From NCBI GenBank assembly GCA_030149165.1, contig JASBRY010000008.1, forward strand, positions 434,001-498,000: a stretch of 64,000 bases of DNA. The letters run 5' to 3'. The notes beneath the pieces were generated by a model. That model worked only from the letters and a program-made list of their open reading frames with translations. It had not been told where the DNA came from and searched no databases. Origin of the DNA: Phycisphaerales bacterium (lineage in GTDB: Bacteria; Planctomycetota; Phycisphaerae; Phycisphaerales; UBA1924). The position numbers and the translations under genes were made by a program. Below, piece after piece: positions 37,715 through 46,721 of this stretch (position 1 is the stretch's first letter; each line of letters begins with the position of its first letter).

Positions 37715-39661
37715 TCACGCCGCTTGCTTTGAATCCGCAGTAATGAATCCGATCCACTTCCCGATGTTCTTTGAGAAGTTGGACTTACCGATCAGTTCGG
37801 TGACACCCAAATCACTGACCTGCTTCTTGAGATCCATCGATTCGTTCGCTGTCAGCAGGTAGAACGGGATCATCCCTTTGAGTCCGATGCTTTCGAAGCG
37901 ATTGAACACATCGATCCCAGAGTATTCAGGCATGTTGTAATCACAAACCACGACATCGCACGGCAACTGGTTCTCTCCAACAGATTCCGTAAAGAACTCC
38001 ATCGCGGATTTACCGGTTTTGAACCATCGAACTTCAACATCCGCTTGTCTCTTGAGCAGCGTAATCAGGAGTGTCGCCGCGAGTGAATCGTCCTCGATCA
38101 GCACGATGCGCTTCTTGTTCTCGAATCCTTCAGGCACTTGCAACTGTGGAGGCTCGGCAACTGGTTGCTTGGCTTCAGTCTGAGCGGGCACAGAATCCGG
38201 GCTCCAGACCTGCACATTGTTTCGTCCCGCGGCCTTGGCGGCATATACACCCGCGTCCGCTTCAACGACCAGTTGATCACTCTTCACCACGCGGTCTGCT
38301 GGTCCGGCATCAATCGCAGAAACACCAATACTCACCGTCACTGGGAGTTCGTCTGGACCATCATCAAGATCACGGATATCAAACGGAGTTGATGCGATCT
38401 CATTGCGAACACGCTCAGCGAGCATTCCTGCTTTCAACACGGTGTATCCAGGGAGGATGACACCGAACTCCTCACCACCGTAGCGGCAGACGATACCTTC
38501 GCCTCCGACAGTTTGTTTCGTTCGTTGAGCAAGCTCGACAAGGACGGCATCTCCGACGGCGTGGCCGTGCGTGTCATTGACGGATTTGAATCGGTCGGCA
38601 TCAAAGAACAAAACCGCGAACTGGGTCCCAGATGATTTGTACTGGTCGAACGCGGCTTCGATGGTTTTGTCAAACTCTTTGCGATTCGGGATCCCGGTCA
38701 GTCCGTCCGTAACGGCTTCTCGTTCGAGCGATTCGGTCTGTCGCTGCATGCTGATCTGATGCTCAAGACCTCGTTCTTGCGCCTGCGCCATGAGATTATG
38801 AACATTCTTCAGATCACCAATTTCGGTGTTGAAGAGCGAAGCGAGTTCCTTCGCGGATTCATTGACATCTTGGAGTAACTCTCCGATGTCAAAGTTTCTT
38901 TTTGGGAACCACGCCGCAACCTGTCGTTCAATTTTTCGCACCAAGGCTTCTGGAGAGTCCACGCTCAGCGCCTCGGCAACCTGTGTTCCGAGCGCGACCG
39001 CTCGAACCATCTCGACATCATCCGCGTTCATCGCATCCGGAGTGTGGTGATGCTCGATCGCATCAGCAATACTTGTCGGGAGCTGCCATTTGCGCGCGAG
39101 TTGGGCTCCGACCTGTGCGTGATTAAAACCGAACTCTTCCTGCTCGATCTTGCAGATCTTCCTGTGATCGACATCATTGATTTTTTCGATATATCGCCCC
39201 TTCATCGCGGTAAAGGTTGCGAGCATCCCCATGTCCTGGAAGAGTCCTGCAGTGAAGACTTCATCCTTGTCAGAGAGTCTGAACTTGTCGGCGATCATCC
39301 GTGCTGCCGTAGCGCCCATCAAAGTGCGTCGCCAATGTGCGACCATATCAAAATCGTCATCGTCAACTGACGAGGTGGTTTCAACGAGAGAGAATCCCAG
39401 CACAAGGGACTTCACTGTGTTGAGTCCGAGGTATCCCATGGCGCGATCGATTGAGCCGCATTTATTTGGGAGGCCGTAGAAACTAGAGTTCACTGTCTTG
39501 AGTACTTTTCCAGCGAGCGCTTGGTCCTGCTGCACAGTCTTTGCGATCTCGCTGATTTGAACATCCGGATCACCAGTGAGTTCGATCAGTTTCGCGGCTA
39601 CTGCAGGTAGCGAAGGCAGCGACGGACAGTTCAAGATGTCGTTGAGGAGTTCAGAAGTCAT
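37715..39661 (-). CDS. HDOD-GGDEF-receiver signalling protein
   Basis: The protein has 648 residues with three modules in order. Residues 1-270 form an HDOD domain (CPSLPSLPAVAAKLIEL, then VLKTVNSSFYGLPNK and an HH site at IADAIEHHHTPDA). Residues about 310-480 form a GGDEF domain with the active signature RYGGEEF and metal Asp in FFDADRFKSVNDTHGH, so diguanylate cyclase activity is predicted. Residues about 520-640 form a receiver (VLIEDD, phosphoacceptor Asp in VVCDYNMPEYSG). I do not see a clear RxxD inhibitory site. AAAGGGA lies before the ATG at 39661. It stands alone, and no cognate kinase is adjacent. A C-terminal receiver is unusual; it most often precedes the GGDEF. Confidence 0.88.
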   Translation of the reverse strand: MTSELLNDILNCPSLPSLPAVAAKLIELTGDPDVQISEIAKTVQQDQALAGKVLKTVNSSFYGLPNKCGSIDRAMGYLGLNTVKSLVLGFSLVETTSSVDDDDFDMVAHWRRTLMGATAARMIADKFRLSDKDEVFTAGLFQDMGMLATFTAMKGRYIEKINDVDHRKICKIEQEEFGFNHAQVGAQLARKWQLPTSIADAIEHHHTPDAMNADDVEMVRAVALGTQVAEALSVDSPEALVRKIERQVAAWFPKRNFDIGELLQDVNESAKELASLFNTEIGDLKNVHNLMAQAQERGLEHQISMQRQTESLEREAVTDGLTGIPNRKEFDKTIEAAFDQYKSSGTQFAVLFFDADRFKSVNDTHGHAVGDAVLVELAQRTKQTVGGEGIVCRYGGEEFGVILPGYTVLKAGMLAERVRNEIASTPFDIRDLDDGPDELPVTVSIGVSAIDAGPADRVVKSDQLVVEADAGVYAAKAAGRNNVQVWSPDSVPAQTEAKQPVAEPPQLQVPEGFENKKRIVLIEDDSLAATLLITLLKRQADVEVRWFKTGKSAMEFFTESVGENQLPCDVVVCDYNMPEYSGIDVFNRFESIGLKGMIPFYLLTANESMDLKKQVSDLGVTELIGKSNFSKNIGKWIGFITADSKQAA

Positions 39662-39848
39662 TCTCAAAGTTCCCTTTCCACAAAGCGATCATCACCAAAC
39701 GAAAGTGGATCGCTATTCCCCCCTTGAATCGGTGGAAATGGGAAGGAATATGAGTGATGGAACGCAGAAATATAGGAAAATCACCCTAGGGGATTCTCGG
39801 ACTGTTCATTCGGACTCGATATGGGTTGCTTTACCTAAATGATGAAGA

Positions 39849-41288
39849 TTATCGGAGCCCATATTCGTTGAGCTTTCGGTAAAGCGTCCGCTCACCGATT
39901 CCCAGCATCTTCGCGGCTTGCTCGCGATTCCCGCCTGTCAGTTTGAGCGTTTCGCGGATCGCTTGGCGCTCGAGCTGCTCGAGACTTGTCCCGGCAAGTG
40001 AACCGATCGAATACGACTCAGAAGTCCCACCTGATTCGGACTCGCGGACCTCGTCTGGAACATGCTCAGGACCGATGGCTTTGCTGTCGGATCCGCTGCT
40101 CATCACGACCATGTTCTGGACGACATTGAGCAACTGACGCACATTCCCCGGCCAGTCGTATGCAGTGAGCCTGAGCATCGCGGCGTCGGACACATCAGGG
40201 ACTGATGATCCAGGATTGAGTTCGTGCGAGAACTTGCTCACGGCATGGCGCACGATACGAGGGATATCCTCGCGTCGATCTCGCAGTGCCGGGAGATGGA
40301 CCATCGTGCCTTTGATGCGGAAGTAGAGGTCTTCGCGGAAAGTACCCTCTTTGATCATCGCTTGAAGGTCCTTGTTGGTCGCGCTGACCAATCGGACATC
40401 GACCTTGCGGAGTTCGTTGGAGCCGAGCCGGACGACTTCCCCAGATTCGAGCACACGCAGGAGCTTCGCTTGCATCGTCAGCGGCATGTCCCCGATCTCG
40501 TCGAGGAACAGCGTCCCGCCGTTGGCGTACTCGAAGACCCCCTCTCGGTCCTTCTCCGCACCGGTGAACGCTCCGCGGACATGTCCGAACAACTCATCCT
40601 CGAGCAGGTTCTCCGCTTGTCCGGCGCAGTTCATGGATTTGAACTTCTTGTCCTTGCGAGACGAGTTGCGATGCACGGCTTGTGCGATCAGTTCCTTCCC
40701 CGTCCCGCTCTCTCCAGTCACGAGCACCGCGATATTCGAACGAGCGACGGTGCGGACCGTCTCGATGATCTTCCGCATCGATTCGGCGCCGGCGATGATG
40801 CCCTCGAACCCCTCGTGCTGGATGAGGTCCTTGAGCTCGTCTGATTCGCTCCGGAGCACTGCTTGCTCCGCGGCTCGTTGCACGACTGATCTCAACACCA
40901 CGAGATCAAGGGGCTTTTCCACAAAGTCATACGCGCCGTGCTTGAACGCATCGCGTGCTGTCGGGACATCGCCGTGGGCGGTGACCATGATCGTCTCCGC
41001 ATCGGGTTGGTGCTTCTCAGCGAGTTCGAGGACCTTCATCCCGGCGTTGGATCCGTCGTCGTTGACGCCGTGGATTCCCGCGCTCTCCGGCATACGAAGA
41101 TCTGTGATGATGACATCGAACTTGCCGCCCGTGATCTCCTCGTACGCTCGCTCGATGTTGTGGACTGTCGTGCAGATGTGTCCTGGACGACGCAGCGCAT
41201 CGACGATGACATCCGCGTGCTCCACTTCGTCCTCGACGATAAGCACCTGCGCGACGATGGCTTCCTTTTTGGTGTCCGAATCGGTCAT
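39849..41288 (-). CDS. Sigma54-dependent response regulator (NtrC family), orphan
   Basis: The protein has 479 residues. A receiver domain (VLIVEDE; Asp in VIITDLRMPE; Lys in DFVEKPLD) is followed by an AAA+ domain with Walker A GESGTGKE, a standard GAFTGA loop and Walker B GGTLFLDEIGDM. A Fis-type helix-turn-helix ends the protein (GGNREQAAKMLGIGERTLYRKL). No kinase gene is adjacent. It lies 19 bp downstream of ruvC and probably shares its transcript. The receiver contains an insertion (HGVNDDGSNAG) after the phosphoacceptor. Its targets are unknown. Confidence 0.9.
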   Translation of the reverse strand: MTDSDTKKEAIVAQVLIVEDEVEHADVIVDALRRPGHICTTVHNIERAYEEITGGKFDVIITDLRMPESAGIHGVNDDGSNAGMKVLELAEKHQPDAETIMVTAHGDVPTARDAFKHGAYDFVEKPLDLVVLRSVVQRAAEQAVLRSESDELKDLIQHEGFEGIIAGAESMRKIIETVRTVARSNIAVLVTGESGTGKELIAQAVHRNSSRKDKKFKSMNCAGQAENLLEDELFGHVRGAFTGAEKDREGVFEYANGGTLFLDEIGDMPLTMQAKLLRVLESGEVVRLGSNELRKVDVRLVSATNKDLQAMIKEGTFREDLYFRIKGTMVHLPALRDRREDIPRIVRHAVSKFSHELNPGSSVPDVSDAAMLRLTAYDWPGNVRQLLNVVQNMVVMSSGSDSKAIGPEHVPDEVRESESGGTSESYSIGSLAGTSLEQLERQAIRETLKLTGGNREQAAKMLGIGERTLYRKLNEYGLR

Positions 41289-41307
41289 TGGAGTATGGTA
41301 GGGCGAT

Positions 41308-41811
41308 TTAGATACTCAGCACACCGAGCTGGTGACGACGATGAGCACACGCCGCGATCGCGAGTGCATCCGCAAGATCCGCTGGTTTCGGGAGCTCTGG
41401 GAGATTGAACATCGACTGGATCGAGAGCTGCATCTGCTCCTTGGTCGCGCGCCCCGATCCGGTCGCGGCTTTCTTGACTTCCGCGGGCTTGAGCTCGATC
41501 ACTTCGATCCCAGCCGACCTCGCCGCGAGCAGGATGACGCCGCGAGCGTGCGCCATCTTGATGACGGTTCCGGGATGGTCCTTGTGCGCGAACATCCCCT
41601 CGATCGCGATCAAATCCGGCGTGACGCGTTCGATCAGTTCGTTGACATCCTGATGGAGCTCGACCAGACGATCCCCAATCGGAGGGGTTGGCTGTCCCGG
41701 CTTGGTCAAACGGAAGACCCCCGCTTCCACAATGGAAGGTCGGATCGCATCGCCGCTGACACAGCCGTAGCCGGTGATGGAGAGGCCGGGATCAAATCCG
41801 AGGACACGCAT
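41308..41811 (-). CDS. ruvC: Holliday junction resolvase RuvC
   Basis: The protein has 167 residues. It begins MRVLGFDPGLSITGYG, typical of RuvC. The four catalytic acids are D7, E71 (LIAIEGMF), D145 and D148 (ADLADALAIAACAH), with the expected D-x-x-D spacing. The PGTVIKMAHARGVI helix and GSGRATKEQM loop are conserved. It cuts Holliday junctions with RuvAB during recombination. It is nine bp after ribE and 19 bp before the NtrC-like gene, so the three form an operon. ruvAB are not in the window. Confidence 0.95.
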   Translation of the reverse strand: MRVLGFDPGLSITGYGCVSGDAIRPSIVEAGVFRLTKPGQPTPPIGDRLVELHQDVNELIERVTPDLIAIEGMFAHKDHPGTVIKMAHARGVILLAARSAGIEVIELKPAEVKKAATGSGRATKEQMQLSIQSMFNLPELPKPADLADALAIAACAHRRHQLGVLSI

Positions 41812-41820
41812 GGAATCAGT

Positions 41821-42435
41821 TTATCCGATTTTGGTCGAAGACATGACTGAATCGAGTGTGTTCACGATGGTCTTGACCAAGACATCCGCTTCGATGTTCA
41901 CGCCATCAGCTCCGCTTCGGTCTTTCAAATTCGTGCGCAGCAGGGTCTCTGGGATCAGGGCGATCTCGACCCATTCGTCCTCGTGACTGAGATCAGCGAT
42001 GGTCAGGGAGACGCCGTCGATCGCGATGGAACCTTTGGGGACCATCCATTTCATGTTGAACCCTGTGAGTCCGATGCGGATTCGATAGCCGTCTTCCTCG
42101 TTAACATGGAGCACGGTCCCCACGCCGTCGATGTGTCCTTGGACTTGATGCCCATCCAGTCCATCCCCGACGCGGAGAGAGCGTTCGAGGTTGATCCGAT
42201 GTCCTTTGGTCCAAGTCCCGATTGTGGTCTTGACGATGGTCTCTGGGATCGCGTCAAAGACCCACGATCCGTCCTGGATTTCGACGAGTGTCAAGCAGCA
42301 GCCGTTGTTCGCGATGGAGTCGCCGGGACTGGGGACATGGTCCCATTCTCCTGGATCGATCCAGACTCGGAGCCCGTTTGGGGTTTTGAGTGTCTTGGTG
42401 AGTGTCCCGACGGCTTGCACGATGCCTGTAAACAT
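41821..42435 (-). CDS. ribE: Riboflavin synthase alpha chain
   Basis: The protein has 204 residues, made of two lumazine-binding repeats of about 95 residues. It starts with MFTGIVQAVGTL. The first repeat has NNGCCLTLVEI and VQGHIDGVGTV follows; the second has SIAIDGVSLTIADL. It dismutates two 6,7-dimethyl-8-ribityllumazine molecules to riboflavin. It is first in an operon with ruvC. I looked for an FMN riboswitch in the 142-bp spacer upstream and found none. Confidence 0.94.
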   Translation of the reverse strand: MFTGIVQAVGTLTKTLKTPNGLRVWIDPGEWDHVPSPGDSIANNGCCLTLVEIQDGSWVFDAIPETIVKTTIGTWTKGHRINLERSLRVGDGLDGHQVQGHIDGVGTVLHVNEEDGYRIRIGLTGFNMKWMVPKGSIAIDGVSLTIADLSHEDEWVEIALIPETLLRTNLKDRSGADGVNIEADVLVKTIVNTLDSVMSSTKIG

Positions 42436-42577
42436 ACCGAACCATAGGGATCCGTGTGCGGATCGTCATGATCAGCGGCGTTCGGGGCTGCATCTTCGGT
42501 GTTTGCCCCCTATCCTTGCTCTCACCAACTGCTGGAACCAGATGATCCGGATGATCCAACTGCGGAGTAGCCTCAGA

Positions 42578-43699
42578 ATGACCAGAAACTCGATCCGAAG
42601 CATGATTCTCCTCGCCACGCTCGCGCCAGCCGCGGCTCTCCAGGCGTGCTCCTCAACCCAGACGACTGAACCCAAAGCGGAGAAGGTGGAGTGGACCATC
42701 GACCACGACGCTTGGCACGATCTGGGATACCGCTGGGAGTGGACCGGATTCCCGCTCATGAAGCCGGGAGCAGGACTCACAGACGCCGTTGCGTACGGCG
42801 ATGCGATCGTCACAACGGCTTCGGACACCACAGTCACCTGCCTCGAATCCTCGACGGGCAAAGTCCGCTGGGCAAAGCAGCTTGATCGTCCAACAACCCA
42901 GCTCTTTGAGCCGACGCGTGTTGGTGAGACGCTGTTTATCACCTCCGATACCGAACTCCATGAGATCAACCTCAAGAACGGCAACACGCTCGATCGCGAC
43001 GCGGTGGGCGCGATCATCAACACCAAGCCGTTGGTCATGGGGAACCTCGCACTCTTTGGCACAACCAAAAATGAGTTGTACGCATTCGAAACCACCAACG
43101 ACTTCAAGCACTGGTCCTACAAGTTTGACGGCGAGATCGAATCCGCACCGATCCAGGTCAGTGCTGGCTCGGTCGCGATGATCTCTGCTGGAGGAGACCT
43201 CCGCATCCTCAACAACTACGACGGCGCTTCGATCCTCAAGATGAACATCGCGGGCGGCGCGGTTGCTTCCATGCTCATCGACAGCGGCGCGATCATCGTT
43301 CCATCCACTGACCAATCGATCTACGCGTTCTCACTCATCGACGGCTCTCGCTACTGGCGCAAGCGGACGAGCGAGCCGGTTATTGTCCAGCCGGTCATGC
43401 ACGACGGGATCATGTACGGCACCACTGCTGATGACGGACTCGTCGCAATCGACTCGATCGACGGCAAGATCATCTGGTCCAACAGCGATATCCAAGGCTG
43501 GGTCGTCTCTCTTGCGAACGGCGATGAGCTCATGGTCTGGGACGGCAAGTCTTTGTCCGCAGTCGATATGGATTCGGGCGAGGTCATCGTTTCCGCGGAT
43601 CTCAACGGAGCCGCGGGCGTGCGAGCCGACGAGTTCATCGACGGCAATCTCTATGTGATCTCTCCGAACGGTGCACTCGCGAAGTTCAGCCTCCGTTGA
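42578..43699 (+). CDS. PQQ-like beta-propeller lipoprotein (BamB-like)
   Basis: The protein has 373 residues. A lipoprotein signal ends in LQAC with the Cys at residue 24. The rest consists of PQQ-like propeller blades, for example VTCLESSTGKVRWAKQLDR, YAFSLIDGSRYWRKR and VAIDSIDGKIIWSNSD. BamB is the nearest well-known family, but the blades are too general to claim outer-membrane assembly. I chose ATG 42578 because the signal then has normal length; GGAG lies 12 bases upstream. It is divergent from ribE and 46 bp before purH on the same strand. Confidence 0.82.
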   Translation: MTRNSIRSMILLATLAPAAALQACSSTQTTEPKAEKVEWTIDHDAWHDLGYRWEWTGFPLMKPGAGLTDAVAYGDAIVTTASDTTVTCLESSTGKVRWAKQLDRPTTQLFEPTRVGETLFITSDTELHEINLKNGNTLDRDAVGAIINTKPLVMGNLALFGTTKNELYAFETTNDFKHWSYKFDGEIESAPIQVSAGSVAMISAGGDLRILNNYDGASILKMNIAGGAVASMLIDSGAIIVPSTDQSIYAFSLIDGSRYWRKRTSEPVIVQPVMHDGIMYGTTADDGLVAIDSIDGKIIWSNSDIQGWVVSLANGDELMVWDGKSLSAVDMDSGEVIVSADLNGAAGVRADEFIDGNLYVISPNGALAKFSLR

Positions 43700-43745
43700 T
43701 CCATTCTTCCTCAACTGAATCGCCGAACCGGCGCAAGGATCTCCC

Positions 43746-45359
43746 ATGATGACCGACGCTCCGCTCAAAGCATCCAGCGATCCGCTGGTGCGTGTCACGC
43801 GCGCGCTGATTTCTGTTTCCGACAAAGCCGGGATCGTTGATCTCGCTCGCTCGCTTCATGAACTCGGGGTTGAGATCATCTCGACGGGCGGGACCGCTCG
43901 AGTCATCGCTGATGCGGATATCCCAGTGATCAGCATCGACGAAGTAACGGGATTCCCAGAGATGATGGATGGACGCGTCAAGACGCTTCACCCCAAGATC
44001 CACGGCGGACTACTCGCTCGACGCGACGATCAATCGCATCTGGATGCGATGCATGAGCACGAGATCGAGCGGATCGACCTTGTCTGCGTCAACCTCTACC
44101 CCTTCGAAGCGACAATCGCGAAAGAAGGCGTGACGGACGAAGAAGCGATCGAGCAGATCGATATCGGTGGTCCATCGATGGTCCGCTCCGCGGCGAAGAA
44201 CCATCAATCCGTCGCGATCGTCACCGATCCGTCGCAGTATCCTTCGATCCTTGAAGAACTCAAGAACAACAACGGCTCTACCACGCTCGAGCTCCGCAAG
44301 AAGCTCGCGGCGGACGCGTTTACAGCGACGGCGCACTATGACGCCGCGATCAGCGCGTGGATGACCAGAGCAGACACAGAGCTCCCAAACAAGCTCTCGA
44401 TCGGACTGACCAAGATCGACGACCTCCGCTATGGCGAGAATCCGCACCAATCCGCGGCGTTGTATCGGATCGGTCAAGCCCAGGACGGCACGCTGATCAA
44501 CGCGAAACAACTCCACGGCAAGCCTTTGAGCTTCAACAACCTCAACGACGCGAGCGCGGCGCTGGAGCTCGCGAGAGCACTCAAAGCAGCTGCTCCAGAT
44601 CAGCACGGCGCGTGTGTGCTCAAGCACACCAACCCATGTGGTGCCGCGTGTGCGGGATCGATCAGCGATGCCGTAGATGCCGCGATCGCGGGTGATCCGA
44701 TGGCGGCATTTGGTGGGATCCTCGCGACGAACTCGACGATTGATACGCAAGCCGCGGAACGCATTACAGCGGAAGGCACATTCTTCGAGGTCGTCATCGC
44801 GCCGTCGTATGATGACGATGCGCTCGAGTTGCTCCGCTCGCGATGGAAGAATCTCCGAATTCTTCAGGTCGGAGAACGCACAGCAAACATCGCACGCGAG
44901 ATGAAATGGATCCCAGGCGGGATGCTCGTCCAGGATCGTGATCTTGTCGTCCCTGATCCATCGACCTGGGAGCACGCCGCGGGTCCCAAGCCGAGTGACG
45001 AGGTGCTTCGCGCCGCGAGTGTGCTTGAACCGATGTGCACCGCACTCTCGTCCAACGCCGTCCTCCTCGGCGGGATCGAGAACGGACGCGTGCGATTGTT
45101 CGGCGCCGGCGCGGGACAGATGGATCGTGTCGCGTCGTGTCTCGGAGCGATCCGTAAAGCGGGAGATCTCGCGAAGGGATCGATCGCGGTCTCTGATGCA
45201 TTCTTCCCTTTCAGTGATGGTCCGCAACTGCTCATCGATGCTGGAGTGACAACCATCGTGCATCCAGGTGGATCCAAACGCGACCAGGACACCTTTGATC
45301 TGTGCAATGAGCACGGCGTGACCTGTTTGACGACGGGTGTTCGTCACTTCCGGCACTGA
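43746..45359 (+). CDS. purH: Bifunctional AICAR transformylase / IMP cyclohydrolase
   Basis: The protein has 537 residues, in the normal range. The N-terminal MGS-like IMP cyclohydrolase domain (RALISVSDKAGIVDLARSLHE, STGGTARVI, VKTLHPKIHGGLLARR) is followed by the AICAR formyltransferase domain. That domain contains the conserved KHTNPCGAA and DPMAAFGGI, and it ends DAFFPFSDGPQLLIDAG. It catalyses the last two steps of IMP synthesis. AAGGA lies six bases before two adjacent ATG codons (43746, 43749). purL is 6 kb away, so purine genes are dispersed here. Confidence 0.97.
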   Translation: MMTDAPLKASSDPLVRVTRALISVSDKAGIVDLARSLHELGVEIISTGGTARVIADADIPVISIDEVTGFPEMMDGRVKTLHPKIHGGLLARRDDQSHLDAMHEHEIERIDLVCVNLYPFEATIAKEGVTDEEAIEQIDIGGPSMVRSAAKNHQSVAIVTDPSQYPSILEELKNNNGSTTLELRKKLAADAFTATAHYDAAISAWMTRADTELPNKLSIGLTKIDDLRYGENPHQSAALYRIGQAQDGTLINAKQLHGKPLSFNNLNDASAALELARALKAAAPDQHGACVLKHTNPCGAACAGSISDAVDAAIAGDPMAAFGGILATNSTIDTQAAERITAEGTFFEVVIAPSYDDDALELLRSRWKNLRILQVGERTANIAREMKWIPGGMLVQDRDLVVPDPSTWEHAAGPKPSDEVLRAASVLEPMCTALSSNAVLLGGIENGRVRLFGAGAGQMDRVASCLGAIRKAGDLAKGSIAVSDAFFPFSDGPQLLIDAGVTTIVHPGGSKRDQDTFDLCNEHGVTCLTTGVRHFRH

Positions 45360-45535
45360 CTTTGAAGCACATTTATCGGCTGGTTTGTGACACGATCGTG
45401 CTGATCGGGACGATCTGTGCGTGCAGAATCATGCGATTCTTGACCAAACTTTGACGCCTGTGGAGCGTATGGAGTTGTTGTAGCCGCTAAAAAGTGGTAC
45501 AAACTCCGTATAAAGTCTCCTTATGAAGGACTGAT

Positions 45536-46297
45536 ATGCCCCGTCGTCAACGCTCCAAATCAAGACGATCCAAGGCTCTGAGATCAGGGCGGGGTACTCG
45601 TGCCGAGTCGGTCACCGGCATAGCCGGCGGCATCGGCTCAGAGGGCGCCGGTGCCGCAGCACTTGATTACAACCACCTCGTCACTGGTCTGGATGCAAAG
45701 GTGCTTGTGCTCAACAAGCTCTACATGGCGGTCCGCGTCGTTACGGCTCGTCGCGCGTTCGTGCTTCTGAGCAGAGAGATCGCGGAAGTCATCCACGCCG
45801 ACGATGGCTCATACGCGAACTACGACTTCTCGACTTGGGCCGAGCTCTCTGAACTCCGCAAGGAGTTCGAGCCTGATCGTCACGATTGGATCAAGACTGT
45901 CCGCTTTGATATCGCGGTCCCGCGAATCATCCGCTTGGTTGGGTACGACAAACTCCCGGCACAGCATGTGAAGCTCAATCGCCGTAACCTGTTCGCACGC
46001 GATCACAATCGCTGTCAGTACTGTGGCAAGCATTTCTCGACCTCTGAACTCTCGATCGATCATGTGGTCCCGAGAACACAGGATGGCCCTGACACATGGG
46101 AAAACCTTGTGTGCTCGTGCGTGAAATGCAACTCGAAGAAGGGTGGACGCACTCCGGCGCAAGCGAACATGAAGCTGATCAAAAAGCCGATCCAGCCGAA
46201 GCGCAATCCGTTGATTTCGATGCGACTCAACAGCGAACGCTACGCATCGTGGAAAGCATTCCTCGATGAAGCGTACTGGTCGGTCGAACTCAAATAA
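45536..46297 (+). CDS. HNH endonuclease family protein
   Basis: The protein has 253 residues. A basic, Arg/Lys/Ser-rich N-terminus of about 25 residues precedes a domain of unrecognised fold (LDAKVLVLNKLYMAVRVVTARRAF). An HNH domain follows at about 155-215 with two CxxC pairs (CQYCGKHF and CVKCNSKKGG) and the ELSIDHVVPRTQDG core, in which the DH holds the catalytic His. The family is widespread as a solitary chromosomal gene in planctomycetes and cyanobacteria, and its physiological role is not known. GAAGGA lies before the ATG. I see no methylase or other restriction partner. Confidence 0.87.
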   Translation: MPRRQRSKSRRSKALRSGRGTRAESVTGIAGGIGSEGAGAAALDYNHLVTGLDAKVLVLNKLYMAVRVVTARRAFVLLSREIAEVIHADDGSYANYDFSTWAELSELRKEFEPDRHDWIKTVRFDIAVPRIIRLVGYDKLPAQHVKLNRRNLFARDHNRCQYCGKHFSTSELSIDHVVPRTQDGPDTWENLVCSCVKCNSKKGGRTPAQANMKLIKKPIQPKRNPLISMRLNSERYASWKAFLDEAYWSVELK

Positions 46298-46315
46298 GAA
46301 ACATTGATTGCGGTA

Positions 46316-46612
46316 TCAATCCACGATGCCGTCGGCGGTTTTCGCAAGCTCGAAATCTTTGTGCGTGATGCCACCAGCGTCGTGGGTGGAGACGGTCAGC
46401 GTGACTTTGTTGTAGCGGATGAGGATATCGGGATGATGCTGGACCTGCTCGGCGTATTCCGCAATCCGATTGACGAATCCCATGGATTGGTCGAAGTCTT
46501 CGAACTGGAATGTTCTCTGGATCTGCCCATTGAGTTCTGCCCACTCTGGGTAGTCCTCAAGCTGGGCCGCGATCTGATCATCGCTCAGCTTTCCGAGTGC
46601 TTGTTCAGTCAC
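46316..46612 (-). CDS. 4a-hydroxytetrahydrobiopterin dehydratase
   Basis: The protein has 98 residues. The family signature is visible: hydrophobic 'FQFEDFDQSMGFVNRIAEYAEQVQHHPDI' with the catalytic HHP, then 'NKVTLTVSTHDAGGITHKDFELA' with the second catalytic His. It recycles oxidised pterin cofactor for aromatic amino acid hydroxylases or acts in other pterin metabolism. I chose GTG at 46612 because GGAGG lies six bases before it; this gives the usual length. No pterin-dependent hydroxylase is visible in the window, so its partner is unknown. Confidence 0.9.
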   Translation of the reverse strand: MTEQALGKLSDDQIAAQLEDYPEWAELNGQIQRTFQFEDFDQSMGFVNRIAEYAEQVQHHPDILIRYNKVTLTVSTHDAGGITHKDFELAKTADGIVD

Positions 46613-46721
46613 AGATGCCTCCTCGATGCTTGCGCCACGCACGCACATCTATCGAGCGCGAGCAATGGAGGCACTTGCTCCATTGGCTTGCGCTGTGACC
46701 ATAGTGTACACTCAAATCGCC

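Noticed and set aside
42436-42577. Possible FMN riboswitch before ribE
   Set aside because: The spacer is only 142 bp, is shared with a divergent gene, and shows no RFN-element core.
44010-45356. 448-codon open frame antisense to purH
   Set aside because: It is a shadow of a strongly supported gene with no motif or ribosome-binding site.
45360-45535. Small hairpins (for example AGAATC-ATGC-GATTCT) after purH as a terminator
   Set aside because: The stems are short and no T-run follows; not strong enough to report.
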